The position numbers were made by a program, and so were the translations under genes. The notes below the pieces were generated by a model. It did not search any database. It worked only from the letters and a program-made list of their open reading frames with translations, and had not been told where the DNA came from. DNA of 64,000 nt from Aurelia coerulea (lineage: Eukaryota; Cnidaria; Scyphozoa; Semaeostomeae; Ulmaridae): positions 39,192,663 through 39,256,662 of the forward strand of contig CM076943.1 in NCBI GenBank assembly GCA_039566865.1, in the 5' to 3' direction. Numbering within the stretch: the first letter of the stretch is position 1; every line of letters begins with the position of its first letter. Of this stretch, positions 11,301-21,300 are shown piece by piece.

Positions 11301-14300
11301 ATTTGACGTCGGCTTATGTCATGTTAGACAGATTTGACACCGTAAGATGGATAAATCACCATGATGTTTACCCTGGCACAACAACAAATTTACCCAGAAT
11401 TGGCACGTTCTTGACTTCATTAGCAGCTTAATTATGTTAAAACAATCGTTTTCTAGAACGAACGCATCATTAGCCACTTATTGATAGTATTCATTATGCA
11501 AATAAGTCAACTTTAGGGGATGATGTAACCGGCAGCCTGCACAGAGGATAGCATTCGCAGCATCACCAAAGGTAGAAGGACCCCCCTCCTACACAGCAAC
11601 GGATGCAATCATCACAGGTGAAGTTGAGAGGAAAGGTGCAGAATCCCAGCAAACAATGGCGCCATTGACTGGGGGAAGGGACGCGATCACACGAAACCAA
11701 AACATCTTCATGCATATGATTCTGCACATAGGTTATTTTCGTCAATGCTTGTCTCAAACTAGATGCCCACGAACAGAAACGTTCTGCAGGGTTCTGCATA
11801 AACATAAGTAATTTTGCGTTATCGTAAATCTGACATGACACAGATGCACCAATAGTTTCATGCAGAGACTCAGCAAACTAGGGGTAATGACTTTTGATTT
11901 TTTGCGTATCATCCTCGTTTGACATAAAGATCAAAATATTGCTTTTCAGGCGATTCTTGTCCTTATACAAGGCGCTTGATTTTCTGTTGAAGGCGACTTT
12001 AGCAGCAACATTCATCTCTCTGACTGTAGCTAAAACAGCATCAACGATCATTTGGGGTTATGAAGAAATCAATATTCAGATTTTCTTATGCTTGCTTAGC
12101 TCAGGACTGACTTTGTAATCATCCAAAAGGATCTTATGTTAGAGCTATCCACTGTTTTGTACGATTTGCTGATGACGTCATTTGTACGATCATGTGACGT
12201 CATGACGTGATTTGTACGATTTTGTTGAAGGTGTTGCGGCGCAGTGGTGTAATCCTCTGACTTTGCAGTCAGGCGGAGTGGGTTCGATACCTGGTAGGAC
12301 CCCACCACTTGAGCGTCATGACAAGGGGTCGCGGACTCGATTAGGTCTGCTCTATTTCTGCGATCCCAGCGCTTGGCGCTGAAAAACGGAACTTCACCTT
12401 CACCTTCACCTTTTGTTTGCAAAATGTAAAGAAAGTATACAAGGTTGGCCATGTTTCCAAAGAGAAATCTAATTAAAAAACTTTGTACAATCAACATGCC
12501 TTTCTAAACATCATATTAAGTCATGAGGCAATTTATATAACATCTATTCAGCTCAGCTGAAATATTTCTTACCACTGTAACCTTTCAAAAATCATATACA
12601 GTTATATTTCCATATGTTATCCTAGTAATTTGCAAACAAAATGACGTCATCAGCTGCAACTTAATATCAGTGGATAACTTGAAAACGAAATGAGGTATCA
12701 AAAAAATTTAAACGACATTCTTTATCATTCAACTGCGCTATTCATTTGCATCAATAACAATTTTCGCTTCACACCACATTTAAATTATCCTGAGTTTGAG
12801 TTATCAGTGTTCCTTGCAAATTTCTTACAAGTTCCATAAAAATAATTATGTTTATTTTTTTATGTCTTGGTGGACATCCCAAAACTAAGTTTTGAAAGAC
12901 CCTCCAATATTTAGGAATTACTCAAGTACCTCCTGGGTAAGTAAAAATACCGTAATAATGGGCCAAAGATTTCTTGACTGAATCAAAATATACAGTTGCC
13001 TGAAAGATTTTACCAAATACTGGAGTTTCTTAATTGGTTAATTTTCTGGGAGCTGAGTTTCTTATAATCGTTTTCTTTTGAAAACATATCTGTAGCTAGT
13101 GATGAGTTTCAACAAGAAGAAATACCAGTGGTGTGTACAACAATGAGTGACAGGACATCAAATCGGTATCAGTCTTAACACTGTTTACCCTATCTGTGCA
13201 TGGACAGTTTTGATATCTTCTATCGGGTAAATGAATGAGGTTATGAACGTTTGAAAGCCTACAACTCTCAAATTATTCATCAAATTCCTATAAGCTGATA
13301 ATTCTTGTGCAGCTTATATATTACCCTGGGTACCAGACCCTCTAACATATTTATGTTAGAGGGTCTGGTACCCAGGGTACTAATAGATCAGATTAGCTAA
13401 CAAAATTTGGTTGTACAAGATCGATCCTATCGTTCTCATATTACAAGCAATTCAAAAACTACTTGATTTTTTAACTGTTCGTAAATAGGCCCAAAACCCT
13501 TGATGAAATGTGACAGCATTCTACGTAGCACCACAGCTATCAATCATAATTAAATTCTGTCGATCTATTTTGTCATTCGAACTTTTTTACTTGAGGTAAT
13601 TACAGTGGCTGTTTCATTGTGGCATACTCTTGGAACGGTCATTGAGCCGTTGTAGTCTGTTTTCTATTATCTTGAGGATTGAGGATGGATTGCAAACAAA
13701 TTTGATCAAGAATTTTCGGCCGGTTTTGAAGGGATTTGAGACGAAGAATTTTGATAGACGAAGCATTTGAGAGCAATTTGACCGATCTTGAAAAATTGAA
13801 TTGCCTATCTAGGCTTAAATCTTAAGTTGTACCATTGGCTTATATCAGCTTATATATAATATGGCGTTCAAAAATTTGGCTCCTCGGGCCAACAACGGAG
13901 CAATTTTATTGGTTCTTGATCGGTCTGCAACAGCCGTATTTTCAAAGCCGTATTGGAACTGGGCATTGCCCTAAAATCAATAAAGGGGAAGCTTCTTGTG
14001 TAGACTTAGGCCGCAAGAATTGTCAGCCAAAGTTCAGCTTATTCCTCGAAGACTTCTTTGCTGTAAACTTTGAAGACGAACTTGCAATCATACACGCAGA
14101 AAATGCCAATGTAGTTAATATCGAAACGACCAACAACAGTGATGCACAGGATCAAAAACACAATAGAAAAGTACAATAATGTAAACAATTTTCTCTAAAG
14201 GCTCTGCCATATGATAAAGCCTTTATCAGACGATTACTCGATCCATGCTAGAAAATATTTGAACCTTAGTTCCTTGTCCAGACCTCACTGCGCTCGGTCC

Positions 14301-16129
14301 GTACGTCAAATTGCGGTCCAAATATTTTCCAGCATTGACCTCGTAATCGTTTAAAAGCCGCATAATATAATATGGCCATATAACCATATATAAGCCAATG
14401 ATACAACTTAAGATTTAAGCCTATGGTACACATAGTCATGCAAAGACAATACACCTTGACACGTCCCACCCGCACCGTATGTGGGTGACTGATCTGCGTC
14501 AAAGGGAAATACAGATATCTGATTGGCTAGAATTTAACCGCAAGTGGCTTGAGCCATTTTCATATGCTTATATTTCTATTAAATGTTGCCTTGGTTATGG
14601 TTACCACCTCTAGATTCTCAAAGGCCCATACATACCAGATCCCTTGCAGGAGTTACTCCCCCCCCCCCCCCCTCGAAATTCACCTGCAATAGCTTGATCG
14701 TTAAGGTAGCGCTTGAAATACTTCATTCCATTGGTAGAATTATCATTCGTAGCATTGTAGGTATTCACCAGGGTAGACAAAATAAGCAGATGCAGATTGG
14801 CATAGTCTTTGAATGAGATGATGCCAGCCTCCAATCTCTTTACATCGTAATATGAAGGTGATTTGTCTGTGTTCGCCTCAAAATATTGTCGATTGTGTGA
14901 AACAGAATTGTATGCTGCCATCTTTGAGTCGAGAATCATAAACTTTGGGCTAGTGGCACTTGCCAATTTCTCTGCGTCACGCATGCAGCGGTTTACTTCT
15001 TGTTTGGTATGCTCCTTTATGCAGTTATGAAACAAGTTAGAAAGCGTGCGGTACTCTCGATTAATGAGATCTTTCTCCATTTGTATCACTCTGACTTCAA
15101 CATACCCTTTCATTTTGTCCAGGCGATCATTAACAGCATCTGTTAGTTCTTTAATGGCTTTGTTTGCTTCATCCAATATGTCTTGTGGTGTGGGACTTGT
15201 TAATGCACCAACAAATCCGAGTGCCGCTCCAAATACCCCAAGTGCTGGTGCAAGTTTTGGAGCAATCTTTAGGAACTTTGCACCTCCTTTCTTAAATGCT
15301 TCCATCAGTTTTGTAGAATGCATGGTAAGAATAGCACTTCTTGAACCAATTCCAGCAATATGAGAAACGACTTTGGCAGCCATACTTGCTTCAGGAGCAG
15401 TGATCGGTTGAATGTCTGGTATTCCTCCTCCTGGTTTGTACCCTGTATATCCCTTTAATGGGCAGGGTTGCCATATGGCAACTAAATACTCCGGTGCTCC
15501 TCAGGTCCACCGGTCCGGATTTTACCCTATGCATTGCTGATATTATGACAAAGGAGCCGTTATGCCATTGGAATGCGGTAGCTGTTTGATGTTGAAAAGC
15601 GGTTCAAAGAAAACGTTGAACAGTGGAATGAGAGGAATTTCGATTACTGAAATGGTCCTCTTGGTAATAATTGGGGTAATCCCCATTGAATGTTGTAAAC
15701 ATGGCTGTTAGGTTTATTCACAAGATGAAGGGTGCCCTCTGCTGTGACGCAAATCAGACTTTGTGTATGGAAAGGCCCAGGCAACAGAATTTGTTTTGAA
15801 TATTTAGTTGCCATATGGCAACTATGCCCATTCAGGGTCAAACTTTTGGAAGTCAATAGGAATTTTGAATTGAAAAAATATTAAGGAGGACACTGATGAA
15901 AAATAAACATGTTGATTTTTTGTTGAAAATGAGTCATTTGATTAACAAATAGATGAAAAAATGCATTAAATAATTTTTTTGACAATTCTTTCAATAAGGG
16001 AACCATAAAGGGATATGTGCACACACCCGTTTCTTGCATCCATTGTTGCAAATAAAACGTTGCACCATTGATTCCAAGAGTAAATATCAACGTTAAAATG
16101 GCAAGGTTGATGAGTTTTTCGGTAATCAT
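5355..16129 (-). CDS. Predicted secreted 496-residue protein, pore-forming-toxin-like architecture; four exons
   Basis: Model on the minus strand: exons 16129-16027, 15442-14684, 10904-10604 and 5682-5355. The exon lengths (103, 759, 301, 328) and the phases at the three introns (1, 1, 2) agree, giving 496 codons plus a TAA stop. Exon 1 starts with a typical signal peptide (MITEKLINLAILTLIFTLG). Exon 2 carries a Gly/Ala-rich hydrophobic helix at about residues 97-115 (LAPALGVFGAALGFVGAL), then about 50 residues of heptad-like charged helix. Exons 3 and 4 are cysteine-rich (for example CKIDC, VRCDG, IPVCP). Signal peptide, central hydrophobic helix, coiled coil and a length near 450-500 resemble the secreted cytolysin-like families of cnidarians; this is an architectural comparison only. 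Introns 2 and 3 are long and full of transposons. Weak points: the exon-1 donor (GTGTGT) and the exon-2 acceptor, which lacks a clear pyrimidine tract because a MITE ends beside it. The exon-4 end is a real stop, with no donor needed. Confidence 0.6.
5959..6112. mobile_element. 154-bp perfect-type hairpin element flanked by TTAA
   Basis: Two arms of about 70 bp meet at CATGGCCCATG. The outer ends read TTAAAGGGTCTG and CAGACCCTTTAA, so TTAA is the likely target duplication (piggyBac- or Kolobok-like). The arms differ at only a few positions, which suggests a young insertion or gene conversion. Confidence 0.8.
6552..6960. repeat. Poly-G/poly-C bounded repeat with internal CCTTGGCTAGACC units
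   Basis: The ends contain GGCGTTCCCAGGGGG and CCCCCGTGAGGCGTTC. Between about 6657 and 6905 a degenerate unit with the core CCCTTGGCTAGACCA recurs roughly every 60-70 bp, with mutations between copies. No coding content. Confidence 0.55.
8222..8440 (-). mobile_element. Dispersed poly-C-ended repeat, copy 1
   Basis: Shares long blocks with copies at 9440-9740, 41262-41545 and 43913-44212: CATGTTCAGGGTACGGG at one end, then AAAGTGGGTACCAAGGCA, and GGCGGCAGGCCCCCCTCCA near the other. The ends run into homopolymer G or C. Frames open across it are translation by-products. Superfamily unknown. Confidence 0.6.
9440..9740 (+). mobile_element. Dispersed poly-C-ended repeat, copy 2
   Basis: Opposite orientation to copy 1 and longer (about 300 bp). 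Contains CTTGTGGATGGATGGGGAT, CTTGGTACCCACTTTTATGA and ends at CGAGCATGTTTTGTACCCCC followed by a C run. Two overlapping frames stay open here because of the low-complexity composition. Confidence 0.6.
9898..10511. mobile_element. Diverged mariner-like palindromic MITE (same family as 57292-57868)
   Basis: Left arm GCGCCAAGATAAACTATGCAC and the right arm pair over most of the length. The better preserved copy at 57292-57868 shows the family ends as CCGGGTGCGCCAAAATAAAC flanked by TA. Here the ends have decayed (TTTCGGTTGCG, CACACGGTA). Confidence 0.7.
11152..11182 (+). repeat. (GAAA)n microsatellite
   Basis: About eight uninterrupted GAAA units in a T/A-rich setting. Confidence 0.9.
11563..11877 (-). 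other. Unexplained cysteine-rich open frame, possible exon or exon relic
   Basis: About 104 codons remain open on the minus strand, directly after an in-frame TAG that would also serve as an acceptor (CCCCTAG, then TTTGCTGAG). The translation has eight or more cysteines in its second half (CLLGFC, CDDCIRCC). A donor-like CTTTGGTGATG lies at the end. As an exon it would need phase-0 input, so it does not fit into the phase-1 intron in which it sits. It could be a nested gene fragment, a decayed duplicate exon or chance. No family recognised. Confidence 0.3.
12227..12410 (+). mobile_element. tRNA-derived SINE with TTCACC tail
   Basis: Begins GAAGGTGTTGCGGCGCAGTGG, an RNA polymerase III A-box-like segment, and has a good B box (GGTTCGATACC) about 50 bp later; the region between resembles a tRNA anticodon arm (CTGACTTTGCAGTCAG). 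The 3' end is ACTTCACCTTCACCTTCACC. TTTTGTT stands on both sides (12220-12226, 12411-12417) as a target duplication. A second, inverted copy is at 42891-43083. Confidence 0.8.
13322..13379. repeat. Perfect 27-bp palindrome with 4-bp loop
   Basis: Arms 13322-13348 and 13353-13379 are exactly complementary (core CTGGGTACCAGACCCTCTAA), separated by ATTT. One arm of a similar sequence stands alone near 9239-9267, so it belongs to a dispersed family. Confidence 0.85.
13814..14425. mobile_element. 612-bp candidate element with about 36-bp inverted ends
   Basis: TAGGCTTAAATCTTAAGTTG on the left matches the complement of the right end with one or two changes, and the similarity continues through GGCTTATAT. 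One frame inside (13835-14179) is open for about 114 codons but resembles no known protein and overlaps the left repeat. No convincing target duplication. Confidence 0.5.
15451..15838. mobile_element. Inverted-repeat element in intron 1 of the secreted-protein gene
   Basis: Ends of about 42 bp pair (AATGGGCA, then the self-complementary TTGCCATATGGCAAC, then TAAATA). The interior, about 300 bp, has no coding potential. The left end stops about seven bases from the proposed exon-2 acceptor (ATATACAG, minus strand), so that acceptor relies on element sequence upstream. No clear target duplication. Confidence 0.65.
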
Positions 16130-18300
16130 ATCTACAAAAGATATCGGATGAGTAAGAAAAACGCATCACATTTGAAAAATTTCTGCTTCCTGAATATTAA
16201 GGCAATGGTGTTGAAAAATGCCTTGCTTTGTTCCCAATATGTTAATTAGATTTCAAAATTTAGCCAGCAGCCAACGGTAGACTTTCCGCAGAAAGCCCCT
16301 TCAGAACCAGCAAAGCTGAGTCAAACAGCGAACGAAATTTCGATTTCTTTCTTTCCTGGCCACAATGAAATTACAAGTACATGTATTTTTTATAAGAAAC
16401 TGCCCATAAGAAACTCTCAGATCGCCAAAAATTTAAGAAACTCCAGTACTGGGAAGATATAAGTTAAGAAACTATTTACTTTGATAAAGGAAATCCTTGA
16501 CATATTTTTACTTTACTTTCAATTGTTTCCAGTATCATGTTACTCGTAAGGTACTTGAGTAATGTCTAAACATTGGAAAGGCTTAAAAACCTTGTTTTGA
16601 AATGTTTACGAGGGCACAGGTAGTGAACATGAAGATTGTTATCGAACCTTTAAGAAACTCGTAAGAAACTCTGAGTAGGGGAGACCGTGGTCAAATGTAA
16701 AACGTTTTGGAAAATCAGCCATATCGTCTAAATAATGTTTGATTGTGTTCTTGAAGGTAAATGATATTGTAGTTGTATCCCTCAGAATAAAATAGAATTT
16801 AGTTTCCACTACATGGAACCACTTTTTGTGACGCTGTGATAGTTTCAAAATCAGCGGGGCAATTGTAACAGATGGTTGGAGCAATTGTTACATATCTTTA
16901 AAATCATGACAGATGATTATTGCACGACTCTGCTTTTTCCTTGCACAAAATGTAGCATCAGGTGGCAGATTATTCATCGCTTTACAAAGAACAAATTAAA
17001 AAGAAGACGTGGTTTTTTTTCTTTGTAAAGTTGGGTGCATCAGTTGACAAACAATGAATCGATTGAGAAAAAAATGTTCTTTTTTTACAATTTTCAACTT
17101 TTAACTCTTAAATACTGCATGGATGCACATTTTTTGACCAGATTAGAAAATGAATTAAAACCAAACCATCGGACACTTCACGGCAAGAAAAGTGAAAATT
17201 TCCCCTAATCTCCGATGGTCGAGATTTCAACGTGTTCGACAAGTTTCCGAAATAGAAATTTACACTTCCAGTTTCCATTTGATCTCCACACAGTGAAACG
17301 TACACCATGAATTTCCTATAGTTTCCAACACAGGAAATAGAGATTTCTAATCTCTATGGGGGAGATTTCCTCTCTTGAGATTCATCACTCTCCACCGTTC
17401 TGTTAGTTCCTTTTTGTAAGAGTATTTCAATCATAGAAATAGTTCTATGATTTCAATACATTACGCACAGGGTAGCATAACCAATTTTTCAGACTAATAT
17501 TGGTAATAGGACAACCAACAATATACACTAAATTGTTTTAAAGAAACCGCCTATATATAAGAAACCGCCTCAAGTTTTCGAAAGTTAAGAAACAACCCTA
17601 CCTAAATTGAAAAAGCTAAAAAACTTTTACAATTTACAATTCTAATTTTCCTATCGCACTGAAAAATATTTTGACACTATACAATCCTAGCAAATTGTTT
17701 GGACATTATTTTGAGTGCGAATTATGTTATTTACTTGCTTTGAGATATTACTAAGTAATTTGGGTGGCCTTTAGACAAAACAAAATGAACCCTATACTTC
17801 AGCAAAATGGCCCGACAATTTAAGAAACTGCCTACCACACAAGCGTACGGGGCGGGGGGGGCGGCAGCCCCCCAATGTTGGAAAAATCATTGAAAATCAG
17901 CCCCAATCGGGCAAAAATCTACCCTCAGTTGGGCAAAAATGTTGGTAAACAATGGACTTTGTGTCGGGCCACCCCCCTAGATTTTTCCCGTACGCTTATG
18001 GCGTACCATCACCAGACCTTAGTTTCTTATAAAAGAACAATGAGTGTATTTTTTCAATATTAAAGAGAATGAGCTTTAGACAAAGAAACCACCGCAGGAA
18101 ATCATATTATAATATGACTAACTTCATTCAATCACGTGACTGAAGTCAATGAAGACAGCATGAAGACAGGCAGGTTTTGAACGATTGCCAACTATGCGTT
18201 ATACAACGGATTTGGGCGCCAACTATTTCTTTTGCTTCGTGCATCGTCAAAGACAGAGTAAAGACACCAACGTTGCAATTTTCAACCAGTTATCTTCCAT
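16130..18300. other. 2.2-kb spacer between two divergent gene models; repeat relics
   Basis: Lies between the start of the minus-strand secreted-protein gene and the start of the plus-strand microprotein gene, so it would hold both promoters. Much of it is repeat: TAAGAAACT-type motifs recur (16380-16480, 17560-17620), and 16676-17400 shares GTAGGGGAGAC, GGGGCAATTGTAACA and TTTCC-rich blocks with 27590-28330. No TATA box could be assigned with confidence. Confidence 0.45.
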
Positions 18301-21300
18301 ATGATGGCCAGTAACAAACAAAAGTCATTCTGTCAAGGAGAGTCAGGTTCGTAAAGCCTTTCTAACTTTAAACGTTTTCCGAGTTCTTTCTCATGATAAG
18401 TAATTTCCCGCTGTTGCTTTGGGACTGCTCCAGTCCTGCATGCTTAGGCATGTGTCAAAGTTTTGCGTGACTAATGCAAAAACTTTGCTAAGAGGACGGA
18501 GATGGGAACCAAAGGAACACTACCCTTGGCGGTTATTGCTCTTACTCACAAATATAAAGTAAGGGGAGACTGTACCTCCTTGATATCAAATGTTAGATGG
18601 CTCGACCAGCGCAAGTTTGTATCAGTTGCCCGGCGGGTCAGCTCTATGGGTCCAAGTGTAACCATGCTTGTCTGGCAACTTTTCAAGTTGACCCTTTTCT
18701 CTGATTTTGGATGGAGAAAACAACCCCTTTTACGGGCTTTTCTCTGACAAATTTGGAAAATAAAGGCCCTTTTTACAGGATTTCTCTGACAAATCTATAA
18801 GATAGGACTTATCAAGTGGGGTGATAAATAGCATGGTGAACATATATATAAAGCTCTATATAATGCTACTACAGTATTACAGGCCTTACCCACATTAACA
18901 TGGTTTTCCTGCCTAAGAATTCTTGTTCAGAAACATTTGAAGTCTTTGTGTGGCTCAAGAATACTGGAATTCTTATCATAATGTAAATTCCTGTCATGTT
19001 ATTGTCTACATGGCCTGTACTACAACTTGTAAATGTGTGATACTTGAATAACAAATGCCAGTGTGCTTGCTTATATGATAGAAAATGGCTACACTGCAAA
19101 ACACCATTTGTTGACAAACTGCTAAAATAACAAAATTGGTATGAATGTGACTATGCACTTGCAGTTAACCAAAAAATAATGATACAACTGATTCAACAAA
19201 CATTTACGATATGCAAAATTATCTGGGAAATCTTTACTGCTCCAGCAGCTAATTCCTAGGAGGTGAAGCAAGAACATACACAATTCCATCTGATCTGCAA
19301 ATATAATATTTAGTTTATTCAACAAAAAATACAACTGTTGTTGGTGAATCTAATTTCAGTTGGTAAACATGTAAAGTTAATGGCAGAGATAGGATTATTT
19401 AGGTAGCATATATGATTATTCTCAACAAAAGCAAAAATTCAATCAAACAAACCAACCATAATATTATATGGCCATGCATGGCCTAAGTCAAAGCTTGTTT
19501 GACTTAGGCCATCATGCTGGCCATACAATAATATCTACCGGCATTTGCAAAATAACGGGCACATTTATCAGCGATGAACTACCTAAGGCTTGCTACACTA
19601 AACGGCAGATTTCAAAGCAAAAGTGAACTCTTACCTACAACTTCAACCAAGCTCAAAAGAGAGGTATTCTCTCTCCAATATATCCACCGCCATCTTTGGC
19701 CAAATAAAAGCAACAACTACAACAACTAACATTTTGGCGCGAAAAACCAAAGAGCCCCTACTACACACAGCCAGAGTACCAGAGTACTCCTGAATGAAGA
19801 CAAGAACTTAGATGTAAGATTTCTATTCCTTTAATAGAAGTCGTCCAAGGCATTGCTAAAAGTCGGTAATTAGCTACCCTGGCAAAAGGCAAAGAAGGAA
19901 GCTGAAGCCGATGGTTGGTAATGTTGTTTTGTGCAATGAATTGCCTTTTTAGGCCCAACAAAGGGCAGCCAGTTGACATTGTTGACTGACAGTAACAGAG
20001 AATAACACACGAGACAAAACTAAGCAACCAACAATCACTTGCTTTAAATCATTTTACCTATAGTCGAGTCTTATTTGCAGTGAACATAGCACATCAGACA
20101 CACAAATAAGGATAAACTATCTTGTTTGAAGAGGAAAAAACATCTGGAATTCCAAACTTGGCAATAATGGCAATGTCAAATGTTGCATTGTAATAACAGT
20201 CAAAGCAAATGTGCAGTGACATTACTATGATTGATCAGCATCAAGCATATCCAGCAAGGTTGTGTGCTACATGTTGCTGATGCTCTGTGAACAAATGAAT
20301 TTGTTGCCAGTTTGAGATAATATTTGCAACATCCTTCCTTTTCGCTGAGGTGTAGTAAAAAGCTTTTGAAGACAGACAATATTCCATTATTTCTATTTTG
20401 AATAATTGAATATTAATCTTTTACTGGTTCTAATGTCAAATTGTTTATGTTTCCATTTTCAACTTGCAATGGGCTAACAATTAGTGCTGTTAAAAAGGAG
20501 ATAGAATTGGTTTCTGCATTGCAAGGTGATTGCACTTGTTTTTTTGTGTGCATCAACACCATCTGCATTAGCTAAGAATTCTCAAGGATCTTTCAAATGT
20601 TCTCAATGCACACAAGACTTCTTGAGGGGTATAAGAAAGACTTCAATGATTCATTCAGAATTTGCAAGAATTTCCAAAGAATTCTTAGCAAAGACAACAG
20701 TGGTGTCAATGCATGCAAGACCTGTAATTTGAAAAAGATATCATCACCTGACTTGAATTGATGTTGCAGTTGTTGTTGGTTTCTAGTGATTTTATCATTT
20801 AACATATGACGAAACATGCTGGAAATAGATTTTTACCCCTTATTATGAAAATCTAGGATTTTTTTCTCGAAAAACTACCCTTTTTCCTGGTTTCTCTGTC
20901 CTAGATTTGATCAAGATTTTGCCCCCTTTCTCAGAGATTTCGTAGACGAGCATGGTTACACTTGGACCCCTAGAGCTGACCCGCCGGGATCAGTTGGCGC
21001 CATCATTCCAACTTTTATCGAACCTGCGTGCTGCCGATCTGCGTCTAGAATGCACGATTTGTACAAGTGGTCAGTTGTCTTCATTTGATAGATGGGAAAT
21101 GTCTCGTATTAATGCCAAGAGAACATCTCTCATATTTGAAAATTATATTTAGAAATGCAGGTGGTACATTGATTTCTGTTTTGTTTTTTCAAAGCTCAAA
21201 AGTTGGTACAGTATCTCAGCATTACAAAAAAGAGGCCGATCCAAGACAAGGTATGTATTGAAAGTAGACTTTTCTTTCCCTTTAAATATCACTAATGTTC

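Larger units (their letters stand above)
10905..14683 (-). other. Intron 2 of the secreted-protein gene
   Basis: Donor CAG/GTGAAT (14684/14683 on the minus strand) next to a 15-base C run on the plus strand; acceptor TTTCCAAAG ending at 10905. Contents: a GAAA microsatellite at 11152-11182, an unexplained open frame at 11563-11877, a SINE at 12227-12410, a perfect palindrome at 13322-13379 and an inverted-repeat element at 13814-14425. The remaining sequence is AT-rich without recognised features. Confidence 0.5.

Noticed and set aside
12227..12300. A functional tRNA gene
   Set aside because: The cloverleaf is incomplete, the anticodon loop has the wrong size and the sequence continues into a SINE body with target duplications.
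13835..14179. 114-codon plus-strand frame
   Set aside because: It starts inside an inverted repeat, has no splice context and no recognisable domain; kept only as a note in the element entry.
21195..21250. Other two frames of the small exon, one reading WYSISALQKRGRSKTR
   Set aside because: All three frames are open; only one joins in phase to both the upstream ATG exon and the 23905 exon, so that one was preferred.
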